This document shows positions 1 through 7,100 of a stretch of 8,916 nucleotides of DNA, in pieces (the first letter of the stretch is position 1; each line of letters begins with the position of its first letter). This DNA is from Deltaproteobacteria bacterium (lineage in GTDB: Bacteria; Desulfobacterota; Desulfofervidia; Desulfofervidales; DG-60), in NCBI GenBank assembly GCA_021163945.1, contig JAGGTC010000023.1, positions 1 to 8,916 of the forward strand, in the 5' to 3' direction. Both the position numbers and the translations under genes were made by a program. Under the pieces are notes generated by a model, which saw nothing but the letters and a program-made list of their open reading frames with translations, had not been told where the DNA came from and ran no database searches.

Positions 1-1638
1 GTTGGGGAGGACATTACCCCAAACATAAAGACTATCCATGCCTTTCCCCTAAAGGCCCCCCTCTCGCAATTTGGCATCCATTTAATGGAGGTCAGGGGGG
101 AGGTACTCATAGACAAAGAGGCATTTAGAAGGATCAACCAAGAAAGGCTAGAGGAGGGGCTCTCACCCTTTGCAAATCCCAGGAACGCAGCCGCTGGCTC
201 CTTGAGGCTACAAGACCCAAGGGAGGTGGCAAAAAAGAGGCTTGATGCCTTTATCTACCAGATTACCTATGCAACTGATAAAAAAGGGGGAAACCTCCTT
301 GGCAGTCATATAAAAACACATTGGGATGCCTTAGAGATACTGAGAAGGTGTGGTTTTAAGGTAACAAATGAAGTAAGGCTTTGTGAGGGTATAGAGGAGG
401 TAATTAGGTTCTGTCAGGACTGGGAGAGCAGACGTGAGGCATTCCCCTATGACATAGATGGTGTAGTAATAAAGGTAAATGACATAGGCCAAGAGCAGAT
501 ACTGGGTGAGACATCACACCACCCACGCTGGGCTATTGCCTTTAAATTTAAACCAAAACAGGCAACAACCAAGTTAGAGGAGGTAACATTTCAAGTAGGT
601 CGTGTAGGGACCATCACACCTGTAGGAAAATTAAGGCCTGTAGAGGTTGGTGGCGTTACTATCAGCCGTGTCTCCCTATTTAATGAGGATTTTATAAAGG
701 AAAAGGACATCAGGGTTGGGGACACTGTTTTGGTAGAGAGGGCAGGAGAGGTCATCCCCTATATAGTAAAGGTAATAAAGGAGGCACGTACCGGCAAAGA
801 AAGGCCCATTGATTTCCCCACCACTTGTCCATCCTGTGGGAGCAGACTGGTAAGGCTTCAAGAGGAGGCGGCCTGGCGTTGCCTAAACATAGCCTGCCCT
901 GTTCAACTTATGGAGAGGCTAAAGCACTTTGCCTCAAGGAGGGCCATGGACATCCAGGGGCTTGGGGGGAGGACCGCCACGGTATTGGTATTGAGTAAAT
1001 TGATAGAGGATGTAGGGGATATCTATTATCTTACAGAGGAGATGCTCCTTAAGGACCTCCACTCCCGTATAGAGGCCATGGGCCTTCCACGCCCTACATT
1101 TATAGGGGAACTAAATGCACGGAAACTGCTTAAGGGTATAGAAGAGAGCAAAAATAGGCCGCTTCATAGGGTAATCTATGCCATAGGGATCCGTTATGTA
1201 GGCTATACCACGGCCACACTGATTGCAGACTTGGTAGATTCTATAGACGAGCTCATTGATATACCTATTGAGAGGCTTGAGGAGACCCCAGGTATAGGCC
1301 CAAAGATTGCCCAAAGTATAAAACAATTCTTTACTATACCTGAGAATATAAAGGTGATTGAGAAACTTAAGGCGGCTGGGGTGAGGATGAAAAAGGAGGA
1401 GGTAGGTGGGCCCTTAAAGGACAAGATATTCCTCTTTACAGGTGCACTCTCTATACCCCGTGATGAGGCAAAGAACAAGGTGGAGGCCTTGGGGGGAAAG
1501 TGTGTAAGCAGTGTAAGCAAAAAGGTGGATTATGTAGTAGTAGGAAAGGACCCAGGCTCTAAGTTTGACCGTGCCAAGCGTTTGGGCCTAAAGATTATCA
1601 ATGAAAAAGAGTTTTTAAAGATGATACAGGCCAGGTGA
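1..1638 (+). CDS. ligA: NAD+-dependent DNA ligase LigA, 5'-truncated by the window edge
   Basis: LigA seals nicks in duplex DNA during replication and repair, using NAD+ to adenylate an active-site lysine. The reading frame is open from base 1 (VGEDITPNIKT...), upstream of the first in-frame ATG at 85, so that ATG is internal. By family length about 130-140 N-terminal residues lie outside, including domain Ia and the KxDG catalytic lysine. Numbering from the window edge: nucleotidyltransferase motif YDIDGVVIK at about 150-158, AFKFKP at about 180-185, OB fold about 190-273, a four-cysteine zinc finger (C276, C279, C294, C299), helix-hairpin-helix repeats about 313-438 with the RRAMDIQGLG signature, and a C-terminal BRCT domain about 469-545. 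A minor oddity is SRVSLFN where E. coli LigA has ATLHN. The stop overlaps the next gene's GTG start by 4 bp, suggesting translational coupling. Identification is near certain. Confidence 0.97.
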   Translation, partial: VGEDITPNIKTIHAFPLKAPLSQFGIHLMEVRGEVLIDKEAFRRINQERLEEGLSPFANPRNAAAGSLRLQDPREVAKKRLDAFIYQITYATDKKGGNLLGSHIKTHWDALEILRRCGFKVTNEVRLCEGIEEVIRFCQDWESRREAFPYDIDGVVIKVNDIGQEQILGETSHHPRWAIAFKFKPKQATTKLEEVTFQVGRVGTITPVGKLRPVEVGGVTISRVSLFNEDFIKEKDIRVGDTVLVERAGEVIPYIVKVIKEARTGKERPIDFPTTCPSCGSRLVRLQEEAAWRCLNIACPVQLMERLKHFASRRAMDIQGLGGRTATVLVLSKLIEDVGDIYYLTEEMLLKDLHSRIEAMGLPRPTFIGELNARKLLKGIEESKNRPLHRVIYAIGIRYVGYTTATLIADLVDSIDELIDIPIERLEETPGIGPKIAQSIKQFFTIPENIKVIEKLKAAGVRMKKEEVGGPLKDKIFLFTGALSIPRDEAKNKVEALGGKCVSSVSKKVDYVVVGKDPGSKFDRAKRLGLKIINEKEFLKMIQAR

Positions 1639-2636
1639 AAAAGGTCAAGGCACTCTCTGTCTTCTCTGGCGGTCTAGATAGCATCCTATCAGTATTGATC
1701 TTAAGGCAGCAGGGTATTGAGGTTGAGGGTGTCTACTTTGAGACCCCATTCTTTACAAGTGAGAGGGCAAGAGAGAGTGCAAAAAGGATAGGCATTCCTT
1801 TAAGGATAATTGATATTACTGATGAGATGCTATCTATCATAAAAAATCCAAGGTTTGGATATGGGGCTTGCCTAAATCCCTGTTTGGACTGCCGCTTGCT
1901 TATGATAAAAAAGGCAGCAGAGATTATGAAAAGGGAGGGCTTTGACTTTATCTTTACCGGTGAGGTTATAGGCCAGCGCCCTATGTCTCAGACAAAGAGG
2001 GCATTATTAAAGATCAAGGAGCTATGTGGGTGCGGTGACTACCTACTCCTTCCCCTAAGTGCAAGGCACCTGCCTCTTACCTTACCAGAGAGGGAGGGAA
2101 AAGTTGACAGAAATAGGCTCTTGGGCATCCATGGGCGTTCCCGCAAGGAACAAATGAGGCTGGCAGAGGCATTTGGCATAGATTCATATCCTTCACCTGC
2201 AGGTGGTTGCCTCCTTACAGACAAGGCATTCTCTGGAAGGTTGATGGATTTGCTAATACATCAAAAGGAGATCAAGAAAAGGGATATCTTGTTGCTAAAA
2301 CTTGGCCGTCACTTTCGTATTAATCCTTTAACCAAGGTCATCTTGGGGCGTAATAGGAGGGAAAATGAAGATATATCCTCTTTGATCACCCCAGAGGATA
2401 GCTATCTAAATGTATTGGAATATCCAGGGCCACTTGTGCTTATCCCTTATGGTGGGGATGATGAGGGAAGAAGAAAGGCCGCTATCTTGGCCGCTAGCTA
2501 TAGCGATGCCCCATCCAATGTGCCTATAATAAAGGTAAAGATATGTCACGATAACAAGACTTATTATATAAATGCCCCCCTTCAGCCCAAGACCGATTTA
2601 CATAGGTTTATGATTAAACCATACGAAAAGAATTGA
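1635..2636 (+). CDS. PP-loop ATPase, predicted tRNA-thiolation enzyme (ThiI/MnmA-like)
   Basis: This 333-aa protein starts with GTG inside the ligA stop region (GTGA overlap). The N-terminal half is a PP-loop nucleotide-binding domain with SGGLDS at residues 11-16, the adenylation loop of tRNA-thiolating and related enzymes. A CxxxCxxC cluster (C79, C83, C86), a second pair (C131, C133) and C192 in an AGGCLLT motif could carry persulfide sulfur or a metal/Fe-S centre. The motif GEVIGQRPMSQ (110-119) is typical of the MnmA/ThiI-like branch. The C-terminal part (about 225-333) looks like the small NFACT-R-type RNA-binding module that I recall being fused to such PP-loop proteins. The likely role is ATP-dependent sulfur insertion into tRNA, but the modified base is unknown. 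It lacks a visible THUMP domain, so I do not call it thiI. It converges on the next gene with no intergenic base. Confidence 0.8.
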   Translation: MKKVKALSVFSGGLDSILSVLILRQQGIEVEGVYFETPFFTSERARESAKRIGIPLRIIDITDEMLSIIKNPRFGYGACLNPCLDCRLLMIKKAAEIMKREGFDFIFTGEVIGQRPMSQTKRALLKIKELCGCGDYLLLPLSARHLPLTLPEREGKVDRNRLLGIHGRSRKEQMRLAEAFGIDSYPSPAGGCLLTDKAFSGRLMDLLIHQKEIKKRDILLLKLGRHFRINPLTKVILGRNRRENEDISSLITPEDSYLNVLEYPGPLVLIPYGGDDEGRRKAAILAASYSDAPSNVPIIKVKICHDNKTYYINAPLQPKTDLHRFMIKPYEKN

Positions 2637-3446
2637 TTAAAAGAGGGTCATGGCTAGCTTTTTTCTATAACTTTTGGTAAGCTCATTATCCCCCAAGACC
2701 TCAAATATGCCTACCATTGCCCTTCTGGCAGCATCGTCCTTAAACTTTCTATCCTTTATTACAATTTCTAATAGCTCTTTTAAGGCATCCTCGTATTTCC
2801 CCTCTAAGGCAAGGCAGGCAGCCCTTGAGTATTTTTTATCCAAATCACCAGCTCCGTCTTTATTGCAATTTTTGGCAAATTCTATAAATGACCTAATGTT
2901 TCTAATCTCTGGTGTATCCTCATTTATGGACATAATCAGGTCTTCTGCCTCCTTAATATTCCTCTCCCTAAGTAGTATCTTTACCAGGGGGAGCCTGGCC
3001 TCAATGCTGTTGGGTTGTATATCTAAAATTGCTTCATATATCTTCTTTGCCTCTTTGTACCTTCCAATCCTCTCTTCTTCTCTTGCCTTTTCAAAAAGCT
3101 TATCTACCTTTGTCTTTGCATATTTTGATATTATTGCCCTTACACTTGCCTCTGGCAAAACACCCAAGAACCCATCTACGGCCTCTCCGTCCTTAAATAT
3201 CTTTACATGAGGGATGGCTGTAATATCAAAGAACATAGCTATACGTGGATTTTCCTCAGTATTTAGCCTTGCTAGTACAAATGCCCCACCTGCCTCAAGG
3301 GCAAGCTTTTCAAGTATAGGACCTAACAACTGACAAGGGGTACACCATGGTGCCCAAAAGTCAACAACTACAGGGACCTCCTTTGACCTCTCTATCACCT
3401 CTTCTTGAAAATTGCCCTCATCTACATCAACTATATATCTATTCAT
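2637..3446 (-). CDS. cnoX: Thioredoxin-TPR co-chaperone, CnoX/YbbN family
   Basis: The 269-aa product has an N-terminal thioredoxin fold (about 1-105) with active site W34-C35-T36-P37-C38 and cis-proline P79 (AIPHVKIF). TPR-like helical hairpins follow (about 108-165), then the characteristic C-terminal module of the family (about 200-269), rich in the R-x-x-x-x-x-L-F-x-x-L-G pattern and ending in a YRKKLAMTLF-type helix. Family members are chaperedoxins that hold oxidatively damaged proteins and hand them to GroEL or DnaK; E. coli YbbN/CnoX (about 284 aa) has lost the CxxC, whereas this protein keeps both cysteines and so may be redox-active. I chose the ATG at 3446 over the in-frame ATG at 3464 because an AGGAGG sits between them, six bases before 3446. 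No signal peptide or membrane segment is visible, so it is cytoplasmic. The stop abuts the convergent PP-loop gene. Confidence 0.88.
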   Translation of the reverse strand: MNRYIVDVDEGNFQEEVIERSKEVPVVVDFWAPWCTPCQLLGPILEKLALEAGGAFVLARLNTEENPRIAMFFDITAIPHVKIFKDGEAVDGFLGVLPEASVRAIISKYAKTKVDKLFEKAREEERIGRYKEAKKIYEAILDIQPNSIEARLPLVKILLRERNIKEAEDLIMSINEDTPEIRNIRSFIEFAKNCNKDGAGDLDKKYSRAACLALEGKYEDALKELLEIVIKDRKFKDDAARRAMVGIFEVLGDNELTKSYRKKLAMTLF

Positions 3447-3452
3447 CTCAGG

Positions 3453-3458
3453 CCTCCT
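3453..3458 (-). promoter_or_regulatory. Ribosome binding site that fixes the cnoX start
   Basis: On the minus strand the sequence reads AGGAGG, six bases before ATG at 3446 (spacer CCTGAG). It lies downstream of the alternative ATG at 3464, so the longer 275-aa reading would place the RBS inside the coding region. Confidence 0.85.
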
Positions 3459-3534
3459 AACCATTAAAATTAATACAGACCACAGTGAAAGGCAAGACTT
3501 TGGCTATTTTAATTTGAGGTTAGCTTAATTTTTC

Positions 3535-3562
3535 TTGACTAAGTGCCTTTATTTGATATATT
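3535..3562 (+). promoter_or_regulatory. Sigma70-type promoter of vapBC
   Basis: TTGACT (3535-3540) and TATATT (3557-3562) are separated by 16 bases, a good match to -35 TTGACA and -10 TATAAT. The vapB ATG follows the -10 by 36 bases, giving a short leader of about 30 nt. No comparable promoter precedes vapC. Confidence 0.65.
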
Positions 3563-3584
3563 TTAATTTTGAAATTTTATATAT
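3556..3584. promoter_or_regulatory. Possible VapB operator, paired ATATAT sites
   Basis: Two self-complementary ATATAT hexamers (3556-3561 and 3579-3584) are 17 bases apart, one overlapping the -10 element and the other just before the RBS. VapB-type ribbon-helix-helix antitoxins usually bind short inverted repeats over their own promoter, so the location fits autoregulation. The sequence is very AT-rich, so chance is a real alternative. Confidence 0.3.
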
Positions 3585-3585
3585 T

Positions 3586-3592
3586 AAGGAGG
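3586..3592 (+). promoter_or_regulatory. Strong ribosome binding site of vapB
   Basis: AAGGAGG lies six bases before the ATG at 3599, a near-perfect anti-Shine-Dalgarno complement. It is stronger than anything preceding vapC, consistent with antitoxin being made in excess of toxin. Confidence 0.8.
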
Positions 3593-3598
3593 CGTTAA

Positions 3599-3802
3599 AT
3601 GCGAACACTTATAGATATACAAGATGAGCTTATGGAAGATCTATTAAAAGAGGCTGGGGTAAAGACAAAAAAGGAGGCGATAATAATAGCTATAAAGGCC
3701 TATCTAAATCAAAAAAGACGGGAGAAGCTTGCATCATTAATTGGAAATTACGATTTTGGTTATAGTTTGGAAGATTTAAAGGAGATAAGAAGAGATGACT
3801 AA
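3599..3802 (+). CDS. vapB: VapB-family type II antitoxin
   Basis: A 67-aa protein with the classic layout of the VapB family (PF09957 type). The N-terminal strand MRTLIDIQDELM and the helix pair through KTKKEAIIIAIKAYLNQKRR (about 1-40) form the ribbon-helix-helix DNA-binding half. The acidic/aromatic tail YDFGYSLEDLKEIRRDD (51-67) is the part that wraps and blocks the toxin. The dimer binds its own promoter and neutralises the PIN nuclease downstream. The start is fixed by a strong RBS and promoter just upstream. The stop overlaps the vapC start by 8 bp, so both proteins are translationally coupled. It is lower in G+C than the ligA side and belongs to a very mobile class of modules. Confidence 0.92.
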   Translation: MRTLIDIQDELMEDLLKEAGVKTKKEAIIIAIKAYLNQKRREKLASLIGNYDFGYSLEDLKEIRRDD

Positions 3803-4193
3803 AGTAATCATTGATACCTCTGCTTGGATAGAGTCTTTTAAATCAGGAGGAGATAATAAACTAAAAGAGCTTGTAAAAAGGCTTATAATTCAGGGAGATA
3901 TTCTCCTGCCTGGGATCATAAAGGCCGAGATCTTAAGAGGTGCAAAAAATCTAAAGGAATATGAAAGATTAAATGATTTACTAAAGGGATTAACTTATTT
4001 AGCCGTGGAAGACAGCTTTTGGGAAAGATTGGCAAGATTTTCATTTGAGCTTTTTAAGAAAGGTATTATAGTCCCTCTTATAGATACTTACATAGCCTTA
4101 CTTGCAATTGAAAATGATGTCCCCATCGTCCATAAAGATAAACATTTTGATTTGATAGCACAAAAGACCCCTTTAAAAATACTAAAACCATAG
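3795..4193 (+). CDS. vapC: VapC-family PIN-domain toxin ribonuclease
   Basis: This 132-aa PIN domain opens with VIIDTSAWIESF. The metal-binding acids are all present: D7, E45 (in IIKAEILRGA), D97 (in LIDTYIALLA) and D115 (in VHKDKHFDLI). They coordinate Mg2+/Mn2+ for RNA cleavage; characterised VapC toxins cut initiator tRNA or the 23S rRNA sarcin-ricin loop, but the target here cannot be told from sequence. Its length is normal for the family and there is no sign of inactivation. The ATG lies inside the end of vapB (8-bp overlap). Three bases after its stop, the NACHT gene ends on the other strand. One sampled stretch (3961-4020) is 30% G+C, against 50% in a sampled ligA stretch (601-660). 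Confidence 0.93.
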   Translation: MTKVIIDTSAWIESFKSGGDNKLKELVKRLIIQGDILLPGIIKAEILRGAKNLKEYERLNDLLKGLTYLAVEDSFWERLARFSFELFKKGIIVPLIDTYIALLAIENDVPIVHKDKHFDLIAQKTPLKILKP

Positions 4194-4196
4194 GGA

Positions 4197-7100
4197 TTAT
4201 GAATTGGTTAATTTATCCGTGCCTTTGTAGAGGGCAATGTTCCATAGGCCTCTTATAGCTGCCTCTCGAACAAATGTTGCTTTATCCTTGGTAAATTTAA
4301 GAAGTACACTGATTACTCTTTTATCTGTACTGCCTGTCTTGCCTAGGGCAATAGCAGCTGCATATTGAACAGAAGGATCTATATTTATATCCCTAGCTAA
4401 TTTAAGAAGTACACTGATTACTCTTTTATCTGTACTGCCTGTCTTGCCTAGGGCAATAGCAGCTGCATATTGAACAGAAGGGTCTTCATCCCTAACTAAT
4501 TCAAGGAGTATATCTGTACTGCCTATCTTGGCTAGGGCATCAGCGGCTGCCCTTTGAATAAAAGCATATTTATCTCTAACTAATTCAAGGAGTGCATCAA
4601 TTATTCTTTTATCTGTACTGCCTGTCTTGCCTAGGGCAATAGCAGCTGCATTTCGAATAAAAGGATCTATATCCCTGACTAATTTAAGAAGTACACTGAT
4701 TACCCTTTTATCTGTACTGCCTATCTTGGCTAGGGCATCAGCGGCTGCCCTTTGAATAAAAGCATATTTATCTCTAACTAATTCAAGGAGTGCATCAATT
4801 ATTCTTTTATCTGTACTGCCTGTCTTGCCTAGGGCAATAGCAGCTGCATTTCGAATAAAAGGATCTATATCCCTGACTAATTTAAGAAGTACACTGATTA
4901 CCCTTTTATCTGTACTGCCTATCTTGGCTAGGGCATCAGCGGCTGCCCTTTGAATAAAAGCATATTTATCTCTAACTAATTCAAGGAGTGCATCAATTAT
5001 TCTTTTATCTGTACTGCCTGTCTTGCCTAGGGCAATAGCAGCTGCATTTCGAATAAAAGGATCTATATCCCTGACTAATCCAAGGAGTGCACTGATTATT
5101 CTTTTATCTGGACTGCCTATGTTGCCTAGGGCAATAGCGGCTGCCCTTCGAACAAAAGGATCTTTAGTTAATTCAAGAACAAGAAGTATATTAATTATCC
5201 TTTTATCTGGACTGCCTATGCTGCCTAGGGCAATAGCGGCTGCCCATTGAATATCAGGACTTCCATTTTTAATTGAATCAAGGAGTACATCAACTACATA
5301 GCCCTCCATACTTGCCCCTTTTAGGGAATCTATGACTTTTAAGGCCTCATTTTTGAGATAATAGGAAGGGCTTAAGTAGGTATTGAGAAAGTTTTTTAAT
5401 ATTTCTTTCTTTAGGGGATATTTTAGCTCAATCTCATCTGCAATCATATGGGCTGCCAGGAGGAGGCTACGGCGGAAAAACCTTTTGTCCAGTTCTCCGT
5501 TGTAGTTATATATGGCCTTTATAAATCTCTCAGAACGCTCACCAGAGAGGATGGCAGCGGTAAGGAGGATAATCTCCTCAAAGCGGGGGTCATAAAGTTT
5601 ATTGCAGGCTATCTCTTCAGGTCTCTCTCTTCCGCTCAGATACCTTGCAGCCAGATACTCCTCAAGGCTTAAGTGTGTAAAGGCAAATCGGTCAATCCCC
5701 CTTTCCATCAAAATGCCAATCTGCTCCCTGGCAAGGTCTACAAAATCCCTTGCCAGACTCTGTGCCTCTGCCCTCTCTTTACCCTCATATTCCTTAAAAT
5801 AATGAGAAACTTTTTCTATAAGAGAATCCTTGGTCATAATACCACCAGGGGAGGTCTCATGGACCTCAAAGGCTATAGGTGCCAATATCCTTTCTACAAG
5901 GGTTCGATCAAGCCTCCTATTACCAAGCCATAGGTCAATAGGCCTTCCACTAAGGGCACGTGCCAGGCTCCATGTCTCTGCTAATGCGTCCAAGATGCAC
6001 CCATAGAGGTCAACCCGACGGTATGGCAGTCTTATACCCTGGTGATGGATCAAGGCCATAATGGAGAGGAGTAAGGGGTTGGCCGCTAGTCTCTTAAAGG
6101 CAGGGACATCTATAATAGTTTGATAGAGCCTTTTTGATTGTTCTTCAGGCCTTTCCTCACCAAGTGCCTTATACCAACTTAGCAGGAATCTTTTTATGTC
6201 ATCACCTTCAAATGGCTGGATAATGAGGTGGTCAAATCCCATGGAGATGGCAGCTATGCTATAGCCGGCTATCCTTGAGGTTATAATAAATCTATTTTTT
6301 GGATATTTAGCGACAAACTCCTCTATCTCCCTAGCAATTTGAACCCTCTTTGCAGAATCAACCTCCTCATCCAGGCCGTCAATGAGCAATAATAACCTGC
6401 CACCTTTTAGATAATCTTTAAGGATTGGCCACAATTCTTTGTAACTTTCCCTGAGAAATTGAGAGAATGTATAGTCTTTATTCAAAAAATGTGAATAAGA
6501 GGAGACTGAGATAATAAGGGGGATATATTCATCCCTCAGGCCAAAATCCCTTTTTGCTATCTCTGGTTCCTTAGCAAGCCTATAGGCAATGTATTTTAAT
6601 AAGGTGCTCTTGCCCGATCCTGGGTCACCTAGAACCACGGCCCTTTTATATCTAAAGAGGTCCTTAAATGATATCCTCTGCTCCTCCCTTCCAAACCCCT
6701 CCCTTACCTTACCTAATTCCCTTTCTCTTGCCTTAGGAAATTTCTTCTCCTCCTTTAAATACTCTTCTAAATATTCTTCAGGCCCTAAGGATGTCTCAAC
6801 CCTCCTGATAAATCGTAGTGGTACAAATAGGTCCTCAAGCCGCATCTTGACCATCAGTTTTAATTGGCGGATGCCCTTAAATTCAAGCCACTCATATCTG
6901 TGTCTTAAATTTTCAAGGTATTGGGAAAGAAGATATTCATAATTTTTCAATTCCCTTGAGATGGAAAGGAGTTTATTGTAGTGCCCTTCCGCATATTTGG
7001 TAAATCCAAGTAGTTGGTATCTATGGACAAGGTCTTCATGAAGGCTAAGTTTACGGGTGAGAGGGATTCCAGGGGCTTTAAGTTCATTTTCCACATTTAT

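Larger units (their letters stand above)
3447..3598. other. AT-rich divergent intergenic region between cnoX and vapB
   Basis: This stretch separates two divergent genes. From about 3500 on it is strongly AT-rich; bases 3541-3600 contain only 12 G/C in 60. It holds the vapB promoter and RBS and the cnoX RBS. I found no convincing sigma70 promoter for cnoX: a TTGCCT-like element facing left near 3491-3496 has no well-spaced -10 partner. No RNA gene or terminator hairpin is visible. Confidence 0.6.
4230..5300 (-). repeat. HEAT-repeat-coding block, about eleven units
   Basis: This covers NACHT residues about 786-1142. Each unit has a second-helix core of the AAAIALGKTGSTDKR type. In order, the leading motifs are DIQW, DPFVRR, then DPFIRN and YAFIQR alternating three times, then DPSVQY twice and ATFVRE. 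Most units are 33 residues. One is five residues short (GSTDILLELVRD) and one has an extra two (ARDINIDPS). Outer units have drifted, while the central six are identical in alternating pairs. Confidence 0.88.

Noticed and set aside
2674..3210. A 178-aa plus-strand open frame
   Set aside because: It lies antisense within the cnoX gene, is serine- and leucine-rich in the way antisense frames are, and lacks an RBS or family resemblance.
3447..3464. Longer cnoX reading starting at the ATG at 3464
   Set aside because: The AGGAGG RBS lies downstream of that ATG and is ideally spaced for the ATG at 3446.
3465..3540. A leftward promoter for cnoX
   Set aside because: Candidate TTGCCT and TATTAA elements are only 14 bases apart, too close for a convincing sigma70 promoter, so I did not list it as a feature.
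5023..5250. A short plus-strand open frame with repeated RAIAAA motifs
   Set aside because: It is the antisense shadow of the HEAT repeats; its repetition is inherited from the real gene and no RBS precedes it.
4230..5300. Regularly spaced near-identical repeats that could suggest a CRISPR array or minisatellite
   Set aside because: The whole block is an open frame encoding HEAT units in phase with the NACHT protein; there are no unique spacers and the period is 99/198 bp.
6589..6942. A 117-aa plus-strand open frame
   Set aside because: It is opposite the NACHT P-loop region, where the minus-strand frame is clearly the real gene.
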